A stretch of 44,014 nt of DNA from an uncultured Lachnospiraceae bacterium (GTDB lineage: Bacteria; Bacillota; Clostridia; Lachnospirales; Lachnospiraceae): NCBI GenBank assembly GCA_947629865.1, contig CANRFJ010000021.1, forward strand, positions 1 through 44,014, written 5' to 3'. The notes below the pieces were generated by a model. It ran no database searches. It was not told the origin of the DNA and worked only from the letters and a program-made list of their open reading frames with translations. Of the stretch, positions 1 through 8,794 are shown piece after piece. Position 1 is the stretch's first letter, and each line of letters starts with the position of its first letter. The translations under genes and the position numbers were made by a program.

Positions 1-50
1 CAAATTTGTTTGAAACCCGCATAAACACTAGCTTTTTTAAGTCCATTTCA

Positions 51-1592
51 TCACTCAAACTCAATCGTCGCCGGCGGCTTCCCCGTACAGTCATACAGCA
101 CCCGGTTGACTCCCTTCACCTCATTTACGATCCGGCTTGTCACCTTTGAGAGCACTTCCCAGGGGATTTGTGCGGATTCTGCCGTCATAAAGTCGGAGGT
201 GCATACCGCCCGCAGGGCGATGGCGTAATCATAAGTCCGCTCGTCCCCCATGACGCCCACAGAGCGCATGTTGGTGATGGCGGCAAAATACTGGCCCAGA
301 TTTTTGTCGGCGCCCGCCTTCACGATTTCCTCACGGTAAATGGCGTCGGCGTCCTGGACAATACGCACCTTTTCCGCCGTGACCTCTCCGATGATCCGTA
401 TGCCGAGACCGGGGCCGGGGAAGGGCTGGCGGTTCACCAGGTATTCCGGAATACCGAGTTCCCTGCCCGCCTTGCGCACCTCGTCCTTGAACAGCAGGCG
501 CAGCGGCTCTACAATCTCCTTAAAATCCACATAGTCCGGCAGACCGCCCACGTTGTGGTGGCTCTTGATCACGGCTGATTTTCCGAGACCGGATTCGATG
601 ACATCCGGATAAATGGTTCCCTGTACCAGATAGTCCACCGCCCCTATTTTCTTTGCTTCCTCCTCAAATACGCGGATAAACTCCTCCCCGATGATTTTCC
701 GCTTTTGCTCCGGCTCCGTCACACCGGCCAGCCTGTCATAAAACCGCTCGGCCGCATTGACGCGGATAAAATTAAGTTCATAGGGGCCGTCTGGGCCAAA
801 AACCGTCTCTACCTCGTCCCCCTCATTCTTCCGGAGCAGACCGTGATCCACAAATACGCAGATCAGCTGCCTGCCCACTGCCTTTGAGAGGAGGACGGCG
901 GCCACAGAGGAGTCCACGCCGCCCGACAATGCGCAAAGCACCCGGCCGTTTCCTATTTTTTCACGCAACTTCTGAATCGTGTCCTCCACAAAAGAAGACA
1001 TCTTCCAGTCGCCCCTGCATCCGCAGACCTTGTAGACAAAATTGGAGAGCATTTTCATGCCTTCCACTGTGTGCATTACCTCCGGGTGGAACTGGGTGGC
1101 ATACAGCCTGCGCTCCGGATTTTCCATGGCTGCCACTGGACACACAGGCGTGGTGGCGCTGACTGTAAAGCCCGTCGGTGGCGTTTCTATGTAATCCGTG
1201 TGACTCATCCAGCAGATCGTCTCATGGCTTACGTCCCCGAAAAGGACGCTTGCCTGACTGGTCGTGACCTCGGTTTTGCCGTACTCGCTCGTCGGCGCCG
1301 TGGATACCCTGCCGCCCAGGAGATGCGCCATAAGCTGCGAGCCATAACAGATGCCAAGTACCGGAATCCCCAGTTCAAATAATTCCGGCGAAATCGTCGG
1401 GGAGTCCGGCAGATAGGCGCTGTTGGGGCCTCCTGTCAGAATAAGGCCTTTGGGATTCATTTTCTTTATTTCATCAATCGGGAGCGTATTAGGGTGAACC
1501 TCGCAGTATACGCTGCACTCCCGCACACGTCTCGCAATCAGCTGGTTGTACTGTCCTCCAAAATCCAGAACAATAATCATCTCTTTTTCCAC
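51..1592 (-). CDS. guaA: GMP synthase (glutamine-hydrolysing)
   Basis: Converts XMP to GMP with ATP and glutamine, the last step of de novo guanine nucleotide synthesis, in the cytosol. The glutamine amidotransferase domain comes first, with the nucleophile in GICYGSQ (Cys near residue 82) and the HPE motif of its triad in QFHPEVMH. The ATP pyrophosphatase P-loop follows (ALSGGVDSS), then the C-terminal dimerisation domain ending in PPATIEFE. About 513 residues is the normal family size. The start chosen is the GTG at 1592: AGAGGAGG lies 7 bases upstream of it, whereas the ATG at 1613 lies before that site and the ATG at 1580 is too far from it. It is monocistronic, with a good promoter at 1628-1656. 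Identity is certain; only the start is inferred. Confidence 0.97.
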   Translation of the reverse strand: MEKEMIIVLDFGGQYNQLIARRVRECSVYCEVHPNTLPIDEIKKMNPKGLILTGGPNSAYLPDSPTISPELFELGIPVLGICYGSQLMAHLLGGRVSTAPTSEYGKTEVTTSQASVLFGDVSHETICWMSHTDYIETPPTGFTVSATTPVCPVAAMENPERRLYATQFHPEVMHTVEGMKMLSNFVYKVCGCRGDWKMSSFVEDTIQKLREKIGNGRVLCALSGGVDSSVAAVLLSKAVGRQLICVFVDHGLLRKNEGDEVETVFGPDGPYELNFIRVNAAERFYDRLAGVTEPEQKRKIIGEEFIRVFEEEAKKIGAVDYLVQGTIYPDVIESGLGKSAVIKSHHNVGGLPDYVDFKEIVEPLRLLFKDEVRKAGRELGIPEYLVNRQPFPGPGLGIRIIGEVTAEKVRIVQDADAIYREEIVKAGADKNLGQYFAAITNMRSVGVMGDERTYDYAIALRAVCTSDFMTAESAQIPWEVLSKVTSRIVNEVKGVNRVLYDCTGKPPATIEFE

Positions 1593-1627
1593 AGTATGTC
1601 CTCCTCTGCACATTTATATTTATCTAT

Positions 1628-1656
1628 ATATTAAATGTATGTTTATGGCTTGTCAA
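1628..1656 (-). promoter_or_regulatory. sigma-A promoter of guaA
   Basis: On the minus strand a perfect -35 box TTGACA (1651-1656) is followed after 17 bases by TAATAT (1628-1633). Transcription would start near 1621, leaving a leader of only about 30 bases before the GTG. That is too short for a purine riboswitch, and none was seen. Confidence 0.75.
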
Positions 1657-1725
1657 CACAAACCACTCCCTCTAAATCATTGGTCTGCAGACCTGTCCTC
1701 CGGCCCTTTCTCCGCTCCGAAGCCG

Positions 1726-2931
1726 TCAGTCAAAGTATCCGGTAAACTTCACGTCATGTTTTCGTCCAGGAAACAGGTAATGGTACAGGTCGATAAAATA
1801 ATCGTCCGTCATACTAGCCAGATAATCCACCACCAACTGGTTCTTCTCCTGTTCCTCGTAGGGAACAGAATCCTCCTCGCCGCCGTAGTTATTGCTGTTG
1901 ACGTAATCGATGTGGTGACGGTAAAAAATGCTGTCTCTGTCACCGCTCTCCGCCTGCCGCAGCAGTTCCTCATAGAGTTCCTCAAACATTGGCCGGATTT
2001 CTTCATCGTATAGGCGGTTTAATTCGTCATTTTTGTAAATCATCTCATAGTTTTCCTTTTTCGCCTGACTCAGGGCGGCAAAATACTCCTCGTCCATTTT
2101 CAGATAGGGCTTGCCGTAGCTGTTTTCAATTAGATTGACAATGAGATTATTGATGATCTCGCCGTTGCTGGCGCCGATGGCGCCGGCGAAAAAGGCCTGT
2201 GAGGACAGAAGGTGCAGGCGGGTGGCGTCCTGCCTGTCCTTGCCAAGGTAGGCGATAATGTCGCAGATACGCATGACACAGCCCTCCAGAGTACAGGGCG
2301 TCAGGCGGCCGATTGCCGTCTCGTCCACATAGCACTCCTCCAGCTTTTTATCATATTCTACAAAAGTAGACATATGCTCCGGCCGGTATTCCTGCAGTTC
2401 CAGTTCTCCGTTATGGCAAAGTATCCCGTCCAGTGTCTGAAGACTGATATTGCGGTGGATAATGGCGTCCAGAACTCTGGCGCTATGCACATTGTGGTTA
2501 AAATAACGGCCTGTGTGGTCGTGGTATAATCCGCTCAGAATCCGCTCGCCGGCATGTCCAAAGGGCGTGTGGCCGATGTCATGGCCCAGGGCGATCGCCT
2601 CAATCAGGTTCTCATTTAATCCCAGGACATTTCCTATGTTCCTTGCGATGCGCGACACCAGCTGCACATGCAGGGCGCGCCGGGATATATCGTCATTTTT
2701 ATAAAAAGAATATACCTGTGTCTTATCCGAGTAGCGGTTGTAGTAGGGAACGTGCATGATTTTTTCTGCGTCACGCACAAAGGCAGGGCGCCACAAGTTC
2801 GCCCTGTCATGCTGATTATCCCTTCTTACAATCTTTTCATCCGGAAAAGCATAGGGATTAACCCAATGTCTTTCTCTGTCCTCTTTGATTCGGTTCTGAA
2901 TTTCTCTCGTCAGAGAATGATAGTCCGGCAT
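1726..2931 (-). CDS. dGTPase-like HD-domain triphosphohydrolase
   Basis: Deoxyguanosinetriphosphate triphosphohydrolase-like protein of the HD superfamily. Family members hydrolyse dNTPs to the deoxynucleoside and tripolyphosphate. The metal-binding HD doublet is in GHDIGHTPFGHAGE (His117-Asp118), with an upstream His in RRALHVQLVSRIARN and a later Asp in ICDIIAYLGKD, as in the Dgt family. The N-terminal RPAFVRDAEKIMH segment is also typical. At 401 residues it is shorter than E. coli Dgt (about 505) and resembles the Firmicutes dGTPase-like group, whose true substrate is often untested, so no symbol is given. It is the last gene of a minus-strand series and starts 18 bp after the DUF308 gene. 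Confidence 0.88.
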   Translation of the reverse strand: MPDYHSLTREIQNRIKEDRERHWVNPYAFPDEKIVRRDNQHDRANLWRPAFVRDAEKIMHVPYYNRYSDKTQVYSFYKNDDISRRALHVQLVSRIARNIGNVLGLNENLIEAIALGHDIGHTPFGHAGERILSGLYHDHTGRYFNHNVHSARVLDAIIHRNISLQTLDGILCHNGELELQEYRPEHMSTFVEYDKKLEECYVDETAIGRLTPCTLEGCVMRICDIIAYLGKDRQDATRLHLLSSQAFFAGAIGASNGEIINNLIVNLIENSYGKPYLKMDEEYFAALSQAKKENYEMIYKNDELNRLYDEEIRPMFEELYEELLRQAESGDRDSIFYRHHIDYVNSNNYGGEEDSVPYEEQEKNQLVVDYLASMTDDYFIDLYHYLFPGRKHDVKFTGYFD

Positions 2932-2949
2932 AACTCCAGTCCTCTCCTG

Positions 2950-3549
2950 CTATTCCTCTTTTCCTTCTTCCCGTTCCTCCTCACCCGTCTCTGTCACGAT
3001 GATCTCGCTCTTTATCTCCGAGAGCTTCTTCGATATGGCAATCGTCACAAAAAGATCGGTCAGTCCGCTGTAGATTAATCCGGCTCCTAACAGTGTGACG
3101 AGCAGTTCGCCGCCAAACGGATCGATGAGGAGCACGATCCCGAATATGATATTGACGATGGCAAGGGCGAATGCCACATGCCATGTGCCGTTTCCCAGGC
3201 GCAGCATATCAACGGAATTCTGTATCTTCAAAATACCGCTGATCGTCACCAGAAAGCCGAGCAGAACCGGTATAAGGGCCGTCAGCTGGTCGATCTTTAT
3301 AATAACAAGAATCCCTCCCAGAATCGTGCTCAGCCCCACGACCAGATCATAGCGGTACAAAATCCCCGTGATATCCTTGTGCAGATAATTGATCAAAGAG
3401 ATCACTCCAATAATAATAAGCAAGGCTGCCACGATATAACATGCCGTCCTCATAACCTCCACGGGATACACGATCAAAACCACGCCCAGCGCTATAAATG
3501 CGACAGACAGTGCAATCAGATTCCATTTTAATTGTTTTAGCAGCTGCAC
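2950..3549 (-). CDS. DUF308/HdeD-like integral membrane protein
   Basis: About 199 residues, almost entirely hydrophobic, arranged as six predicted membrane segments in three helical pairs, the pattern of the DUF308 (HdeD-related) family. HdeD in E. coli is linked to acid resistance, but the Firmicutes members have no settled role. The charged C-terminal tail (TGEEEREEGKEE) is probably cytosolic. The GTG at 3549 is chosen because AGGAGGTGAT, a near-complete anti-16S match, sits 5-7 bases upstream; an ATG at 3573 would lie before that site. It lies 13 bp after the phosphodiesterase gene and 18 bp before the dGTPase-like gene, so the three are probably co-transcribed. Confidence 0.8.
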   Translation of the reverse strand: MQLLKQLKWNLIALSVAFIALGVVLIVYPVEVMRTACYIVAALLIIIGVISLINYLHKDITGILYRYDLVVGLSTILGGILVIIKIDQLTALIPVLLGFLVTISGILKIQNSVDMLRLGNGTWHVAFALAIVNIIFGIVLLIDPFGGELLVTLLGAGLIYSGLTDLFVTIAISKKLSEIKSEIIVTETGEEEREEGKEE

Positions 3550-3562
3550 GCCATCACCTCCT

Positions 3563-4300
3563 CTATATCTCATAATAATATTCCTGTGTCACCATGTCAA
3601 CGCCAACTTCCGTCAGCAGGCGGATCATATCCTCCCGCCGGTTGACCGTCCACACGTTGACCGCAAGTCCGGCGTCGTGCAGGCGCATGACATTGCCCCG
3701 GCTCACCAGTGTGTGACGCGCATCGAGATTGAGGCGGTTCTCAATCAGCCAGTTCTCCACCTCCATGCCCACCGGAACCCATTTGTTTTCCGGAACCGCC
3801 CCGTAGACATACTGCAGCCGCGCAGGCGGAAAGGCCAGTTCCTCCTTCAGGCGGAGGAGGACGCCGCCGTACAGGCTGATGAATACAGTCCTGTCATACA
3901 GGTTATATTGTTTTACCAAATCAACGATTTCTCTTAGTTCTACAGTTGTATAATCCATCTTCAGTTCAATCACGGCGCGCTTTTCATCGCAGCGGCTCAG
4001 TATCCGGAGATACTCAGTCAGCCGGATAATATGCTGCTCCGGATGCCAGGTTCTCTTTCGTCCCCTGACAAAAGGATAGCGCCGGATCTCCCCGTATACC
4101 TCATTCGGAATCCACAGCTCCGCCCCGCACATACGCGCCATGCGGCCGTCGTGCGACACGACATACACGCCGTCTTTTGTCTTCCAGACGTCACACTCAA
4201 TGCCGTAAAAATCTGCTTCCGCCGCCATTGCAAAAGCCGCATAGCTGTTTTCCGGCGCCTCGGAACTGAAGCCCCGATGGGCAATTCTCTTTATCTGCAC
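3563..4300 (-). CDS. glycerophosphodiester phosphodiesterase
   Basis: GDPD-family enzyme hydrolysing glycerophosphodiesters to an alcohol and glycerol-3-phosphate. The family signature is clear: HRG at residues 8-10, PENS just after, the acidic pair in GIECDVW (Glu35, Asp37) and the catalytic His of VVSHDGRM near residue 50. The C-terminal strand ends in AVNVWTVN, also typical. About 245 residues, the usual single-domain length, with no signal peptide, so cytosolic. The GTG at 4300 is preferred because AGAGG lies 8 bases upstream; the alternative GTG at 4309 overlaps that site. It sits 35 bp downstream of the ABC permease gene. Confidence 0.9.
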   Translation of the reverse strand: MQIKRIAHRGFSSEAPENSYAAFAMAAEADFYGIECDVWKTKDGVYVVSHDGRMARMCGAELWIPNEVYGEIRRYPFVRGRKRTWHPEQHIIRLTEYLRILSRCDEKRAVIELKMDYTTVELREIVDLVKQYNLYDRTVFISLYGGVLLRLKEELAFPPARLQYVYGAVPENKWVPVGMEVENWLIENRLNLDARHTLVSRGNVMRLHDAGLAVNVWTVNRREDMIRLLTEVGVDMVTQEYYYEI

Positions 4301-4335
4301 GCCTATCACCTCTCACTCCCCAGTATACATCATAA

Positions 4336-5631
4336 TCACTCGTAGCGCAACGCCTCAATCGGATCCAGTTTAGCGGCTCTGTTGGCCGGATAATAGCCAA
4401 AGAACACGCCGATTACCATGGAAAACAGAACCGAACCGACGATAGCCGACAGGGGGGCCGCCGCCGAATAACCGAGCATAGCCGCTGCCGCCGCACCCAG
4501 GGCAAAACCGAGTAAAATTCCCAGTATTCCCCCAATCAGGCAGAGGATTACCGACTCAGTGATAAACTGCAGCCGGATATAACTGTTTTTGGCGCCAAGA
4601 GCCTTCCGCGTGCCGATTTCCCTCGTGCGCTCGGTGATGGATACAAGCATAATATTCATCACGCCAATTCCGCCTACTAAAAGGGAAATTCCGGCGATAA
4701 AAGCGATTGCGACCGACGCCGTCTGTACCATATCGTTCATTGAGTCGGTCACTGTGCTCATCGTCATGGTATTGATCTGATAATCCTCATTCCCCCGATA
4801 AAATTCCTGATTCATATATTTTTTGAGTTGTTCCGCAAAATCTTCCACGCTATCCAGCTGCGGATTCGTCACAACCGTAAAGCGCTCATATCCCTCATCT
4901 GTATGAAATAGTTCCTTTCCCGTCGTAATCGGAATGTAAGCCGCCGTCGTTACATCTTCCTCGGAGTCCTGGGTAAAAGTGTCCGCTTCTGTCTCATATC
5001 GGTAAACCCCAACGACATAAAAACCATAATATCGGTTATTAATATCGACTGTGATCCGCTGCCCCAGAGACGACTGGGCATCACCGTCAAACATCTTCTC
5101 CACCACCTGATCCGAGATCATGATGACACTTTTATTTCCTGTGACATCTGCCTCCGTCAGACAGCGCCCTGCCACAAGAGAGACCTCGTTGGCATCATAG
5201 TAGCCCCTGTTGATTCCGCTCACGCTGACATTGGCTGTCTCCTCCTTGGACTGAACTGTGCCGGTTCCAACGGATTCCTCGAGAGATATTGACTCTACTT
5301 CTGTAGAAAATTTCGTCTTCACCTGTTCGATCATCGAGTCGGTAATACGGTCGTCCTCCTCCATGTATATCTGCCGGTTCGACGCGCCGAATTTCATACC
5401 GTTGCTTCGCGTCTCACCCTCCTCACTCTGCTGCTGCAGTCCGGCGGTGACATTATTGGCGCCCAGTCCGGCAAACGTGTCAGTGATGGAAGATGTGAGG
5501 GAGGCGCTGACTGTCATAATAGCAATGACAGAGCCAATTCCAATAATAATCCCCAGCATTGTGAGAAGCGCTCTCATCTTATTGTTCCGCAGCCCGCCCA
5601 AAGCAAGCCGTATATTTTCCAAAATCAGCAT
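4336..5631 (-). CDS. MacB/FtsX-type ABC transporter permease
   Basis: Permease of a MacB-like ABC exporter, 431 residues. The order is: an N-terminal membrane helix (MRALLTMLGIIIGIGSV), a large extracellular MacB_PCD-type domain at about 45-300, then three C-terminal helices with the conserved cytosolic MLVSITERTREIGTRKALGA loop. These proteins do not form a classical channel. They couple ATP hydrolysis on the inside to movement of an extracytoplasmic domain and adaptor, exporting peptides or drugs. The start overlaps the end of the ATPase gene by 7 bp, so the two are translationally coupled. The substrate cannot be told from sequence. Confidence 0.93.
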   Translation of the reverse strand: MLILENIRLALGGLRNNKMRALLTMLGIIIGIGSVIAIMTVSASLTSSITDTFAGLGANNVTAGLQQQSEEGETRSNGMKFGASNRQIYMEEDDRITDSMIEQVKTKFSTEVESISLEESVGTGTVQSKEETANVSVSGINRGYYDANEVSLVAGRCLTEADVTGNKSVIMISDQVVEKMFDGDAQSSLGQRITVDINNRYYGFYVVGVYRYETEADTFTQDSEEDVTTAAYIPITTGKELFHTDEGYERFTVVTNPQLDSVEDFAEQLKKYMNQEFYRGNEDYQINTMTMSTVTDSMNDMVQTASVAIAFIAGISLLVGGIGVMNIMLVSITERTREIGTRKALGAKNSYIRLQFITESVILCLIGGILGILLGFALGAAAAAMLGYSAAAPLSAIVGSVLFSMVIGVFFGYYPANRAAKLDPIEALRYE

Positions 5632-6335
5632 ACACCCGCCCCCTTCTGTTCTCCGATAATTCTCCCGTCACTCAGCGTTATAATCCGCTCCGTCTCGGAC
5701 GACAGGCCGCGGGAGTGCGTGATCAGGATAATTGTTTTTCCCTGCTCCTCGTGCAGTCTGTGAAAAATATCCATGATGAGCCGTCCCGTCTCCGAATCCA
5801 AAGCTCCCGTTGGTTCGTCTGCAAGAATGACAGAGGGATCGTTTGCCATGGCGCGGGCGATAGCTACGCGCTGCTTTTGTCCTCCGGACAGTTCCTCCGG
5901 ACGATGCTGCATACGGTCTGACATTCCCATCAGTTCAAGAAGCTCCTCCGCCCTTTCCCGCCTGTCCTTTTTCGGCGTTCCTGCATAGAGCATCGGAAGT
6001 TCCACATTTGCCAACGCCGTGGTGCGGGCAATCAAATTGTAAGTCTGGAATACAAATCCGATTCGCTGGTTTCGTATCTCCGATAATCTCCTGTCCTTTG
6101 TCCCTGTAATATCCAGCGTATCCAGCACATACTTTCCCTCGGTCGGCCGGTCAAGCGCACCGATAATATTCATGAGCGTCGATTTGCCGGAGCCCGACTC
6201 GCCGACTATCGAGATAAATTCCCCCTCTCGGACTGACAGGTCGATGCCGTGCAGAATTTCCAGTTCGTTTGGCCTTCCGACAAAAAATTTTTTTACGATG
6301 CCCCTGAGGTTGATCATTGTCTTTTTCTCCGCCAT
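5625..6335 (-). CDS. ABC transporter ATP-binding protein (MacB/LolD type)
   Basis: Nucleotide-binding subunit of the exporter, 236 residues. All ABC motifs are intact: Walker A GESGSGKS (45-52), Q-loop Gln97, signature LSGGQ (149-153), Walker [13 protein letters not shown] (from 169) and switch His207. The [11 protein letters not shown] ending is typical of the MacB/LolD/FtsE clade. It acts with the permease that overlaps it by 7 bp and the adaptor 11 bp upstream. Orthologous three-gene sets in Firmicutes are often tied to export of peptides or antimicrobial resistance, but nothing here names the cargo. Confidence 0.95.
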   Translation of the reverse strand: MAEKKTMINLRGIVKKFFVGRPNELEILHGIDLSVREGEFISIVGESGSGKSTLMNIIGALDRPTEGKYVLDTLDITGTKDRRLSEIRNQRIGFVFQTYNLIARTTALANVELPMLYAGTPKKDRRERAEELLELMGMSDRMQHRPEELSGGQKQRVAIARAMANDPSVILADEPTGALDSETGRLIMDIFHRLHEEQGKTIILITHSRGLSSETERIITLSDGRIIGEQKGAGVC

Positions 6336-6346
6336 GATGTCACCTC

Positions 6347-7735
6347 CTACATACCCGGAGCACCGTTTGGAGCGCCGCCGCCAAAATTGCCGCGGCCTTC
6401 CTTGTTTCCATGGTACCCTGCCATGTCTCCACCGTTCATTCCTCTGCCCATAAATCCATTGAGCCCGCCTTCGTCTTCCGATTCCTCGGCTTCGGATGGC
6501 TCATCCGTCGGAATTATCACCTGGAGATTTTCCCTCAGCTCATCGCCGCTCACTTCCACATAATAATCGCTTTCCATTCCTTTTGTCACGGCAACCTGCG
6601 ATTGGCCGCCGCTCTCATCTTCCACATACAGTACAGAGTCGCCGTCCCGATTTGTGTGCACGGCATCATACGGCACGGCATATACGTCGCGAACCTCCTT
6701 GAGGATAATACTGCATTTGGCTGTCATGCCTGCGCGAAGTTCTTTCTCCTGCCCCGTGAGCCGGATACGGACTTCATAACCGGCGGAAGAACTGTCGGCG
6801 GAACCCGAGGCGCCCGCACTCTCTGAACCGCCCCCCGAGCCGCTGCTCAGCAGGCCGCTGCCGGTGGTCATCGCCACATAGGAAATCTTTCCCGCAATCT
6901 CCGTATCTCCCGTGGCATCTGTGAGGATTACCACCTTCTGTCCCTTTTTTACATTGGAAATATCATATTCGCTTACAGTTGTAGAAACCTGTAAATCCGT
7001 CAAGTCACTGATTTCAACCAAATCGCCCCCATTGTAGCTGTCGCCCTCTGCCACTCCCACTGCGGTGACAGTGCCTCCCATAGGAGCTTTCACCGTGCAG
7101 GCCGCCAGCGCTTCTTTCGCCTCGTCCACCGCTTTCTGCGCCTCCCGCAGCGATTTACTGTTGCTGGCTCTGACTGCCGCCAGTTCATCTTCGGCGGTCT
7201 CTACCGAGGATTGGCCGGAGCTCTCTACCGAGGTTTGGCCGGAGCTCTCCCCCGTTTTTCCGCCGGCCGTCGCTTTTTTGTATTCCTTTTTGGCCTCAGC
7301 CAGTTTGCGCTTTGCGGAGGTCAACTGACGGCTGTTCTGCTCCTTTGTATCTGCCAGCGTCTGCTCCGCCTCTGTCTGCTCGTCCTGCAATTCATCTGTG
7401 TCAAAGAGCACAATTGTCTGTCCTTTCTTCACCTTATCCCCCACAGATACCTTGACACTCTTAACCTTTCCCTGATTCAAATCTGCAGAGACCGTCTTTG
7501 TCTTTGCGCTCTCCAATGTACCGGTCGCACTGATGGAATTGGTCAGATTCATCTTTGTGAGGGAAATTGTATTTGCTTTTGTCTGCCCCACATTTTCCTC
7601 GTCTCCGCCCTCTCCGGCGAAAACGCCTTTTCCGTGCAAAACAACCGCCGTCAAAACAACCACGGCTGCCACACAGACGACCGCTGCCGCCGCGATCCAT
7701 CCCTTTTTCCCGCGTCCTTTATGTCCTTCTCTCAC
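6347..7735 (-). CDS. HlyD/MacA-like efflux adaptor protein
   Basis: Membrane-fusion (periplasmic adaptor) type protein, 462 residues, acting outside the membrane in this Gram-positive. An N-terminal anchor helix lies at about 11-33. It is followed by a beta-barrel/lipoyl half (SATGTLESAK, GDKVKKGQTIVLFDTDEL), a coiled coil, the second lipoyl half (VKAPMGGTVTAVGVAEGDSY) and a C-terminal barrel. Two features are unusual: an 8-residue duplication (SSGQTSVE/SSGQSSVE) in the coiled-coil insert, and a Gly/Met/Asn-rich tail (about 425-462). The GTG start at 7735 has GGAGG 7 bases upstream. First gene of the export operon; I found no convincing promoter in the 68 bp before it. Confidence 0.9.
   Translation of the reverse strand: MREGHKGRGKKGWIAAAAVVCVAAVVVLTAVVLHGKGVFAGEGGDEENVGQTKANTISLTKMNLTNSISATGTLESAKTKTVSADLNQGKVKSVKVSVGDKVKKGQTIVLFDTDELQDEQTEAEQTLADTKEQNSRQLTSAKRKLAEAKKEYKKATAGGKTGESSGQTSVESSGQSSVETAEDELAAVRASNSKSLREAQKAVDEAKEALAACTVKAPMGGTVTAVGVAEGDSYNGGDLVEISDLTDLQVSTTVSEYDISNVKKGQKVVILTDATGDTEIAGKISYVAMTTGSGLLSSGSGGGSESAGASGSADSSSAGYEVRIRLTGQEKELRAGMTAKCSIILKEVRDVYAVPYDAVHTNRDGDSVLYVEDESGGQSQVAVTKGMESDYYVEVSGDELRENLQVIIPTDEPSEAEESEDEGGLNGFMGRGMNGGDMAGYHGNKEGRGNFGGGAPNGAPGM
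7199..7246. repeat. two-copy 24-bp in-frame repeat in adaptor gene
   Basis: Two adjacent 24-bp units (7199-7222 and 7223-7246) differ at a single base. They encode two copies of SSGQ(S/T)SVE in the flexible insert of the adaptor. The unit length is a multiple of three, so copy number can vary without breaking the frame. Confidence 0.85.
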
Positions 7736-7783
7736 TTCTTTTCCTCCTGTTCTGTATTTTTTTCTTTTGTTTTAAAATAAAAA

Positions 7784-7812
7784 AAAATATGAACAGCCTG
7801 TGTTCATATTTT
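7784..7812 (-). terminator. intrinsic terminator of the gltA-coaX-dusB group
   Basis: A perfect 12-bp stem (AAAATATGAACA at 7784-7795 with its complement at 7801-7812) and a 5-base loop is followed on the minus strand by a run of nine or more U residues. The dusB stop codon (7804-7806) lies inside the stem. The plus-strand side also has some T residues, but the minus orientation is much stronger. Confidence 0.85.
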
Positions 7813-8793
7813 GATAAATTGGACATAGTTTTGCAGCAGCGCCTCTAATTCCTCATATGTCTCCACCCGGTTCATGCGGCGGCGAAGTTCGGATGAGTGG
7901 GGGTAGCCCGCCGTGTACCATGCCACATGGGCTCTCATCTCTCTGATTCCCCGCTTTTCCCCCTTCCAGTCCGCCTCCATTCGGGCGTGGCGCAGAATCG
8001 TCTCTGCAACCTGGGAAAAGGGAGGGCGCTCCTCTTTTTTCCCCGTCTCAAAATAAGTTTTTATCTGATGGAAAATCCAGGGATTTCCTCTGGCTCCCCT
8101 GGCTATCATCAGCCCGTCGCAGCCCGTCTCCTCCATCATGGCCTCCGCCGTCTCCGGAGATACGATGTCGCCGTTTCCGATGACGGGAATGGACACCGCT
8201 TCCTTTACGGCGGCGATAACTTCCCAGTCGGCCCTGCCGCTGTAATAATCCTCTCTGGTTCGCCCGTGAACCGCCACGGCCGCCGCCCCTGCTGCCTCCG
8301 CCGCCCTGGCAAGCTTTACCGCCTGGTTTTCTCCCTTATGGAAGCCCCTGCGGAATTTCACAGTCACGGGCTTATGGATAGCCTTTACCGTCTTTTCTAT
8401 GATTCTGGCCGCCAGTGGGATATTTTTCATGAGTGCGGAGCCCTCTCCGTTGTTTACCACCTTCGGCACCGGACAGCCCATATTCAGATCCAGAATGTCA
8501 AAATTCCTATCCTCGATCCGCTTCGCCATCTCGCTTACGATGTCCGGATCGGAGCCAAAGAGCTGCAGGGCCACCGGCCGCTCGCTCTCCTCGACACGCA
8601 GCAGTTCCTCTGTATTCTTATTGTTATACAAAATTCCCTTGGCGCTGACCATCTCCGTATAAATCAGATCCGCTCCCTGCTCCTTGCAGAGCAGACGAAA
8701 CGGCAGATCTGTAACACCCGCCATGGGCGCCAGTATCAGGTTCCCATCTATCGCCACATCACCGATGATGAGCGGTTTCATGATCTGTCTCAT
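7804..8793 (-). CDS. dusB: tRNA-dihydrouridine synthase
   Basis: Flavin-dependent enzyme reducing uridine to dihydrouridine in tRNA D-loops. FMN-binding TIM barrel with APMAGVTDLPFR near residue 22, the catalytic Cys107 in NMGCPVPKV, the KFRRGF segment, HGRTREDYYSG and the phosphate-binding GNGDI and ARGARGNPW motifs; the C-terminal helical domain follows. 329 residues matches the DusB subfamily. The first ATG (8793) lies one base after the coaX stop; an ATG four codons later is equally possible because neither has a strong ribosome binding site. It ends inside its own terminator. Confidence 0.95.
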   Translation of the reverse strand: MRQIMKPLIIGDVAIDGNLILAPMAGVTDLPFRLLCKEQGADLIYTEMVSAKGILYNNKNTEELLRVEESERPVALQLFGSDPDIVSEMAKRIEDRNFDILDLNMGCPVPKVVNNGEGSALMKNIPLAARIIEKTVKAIHKPVTVKFRRGFHKGENQAVKLARAAEAAGAAAVAVHGRTREDYYSGRADWEVIAAVKEAVSIPVIGNGDIVSPETAEAMMEETGCDGLMIARGARGNPWIFHQIKTYFETGKKEERPPFSQVAETILRHARMEADWKGEKRGIREMRAHVAWYTAGYPHSSELRRRMNRVETYEELEALLQNYVQFIKI

Positions 8794-8794
8794 C

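Noticed and set aside
1682-1693. Palindrome GGTCTGCAGACC between dgt-like gene and guaA as a terminator or operator
   Set aside because: No U-run and no loop beyond its own centre; it lies upstream of the guaA promoter without clear position. A lone 12-bp palindrome can arise by chance.
1593-1725. Guanine or PRPP/ppGpp riboswitch upstream of guaA
   Set aside because: The promoter leaves a leader of about 30 bases, too short for any such element.
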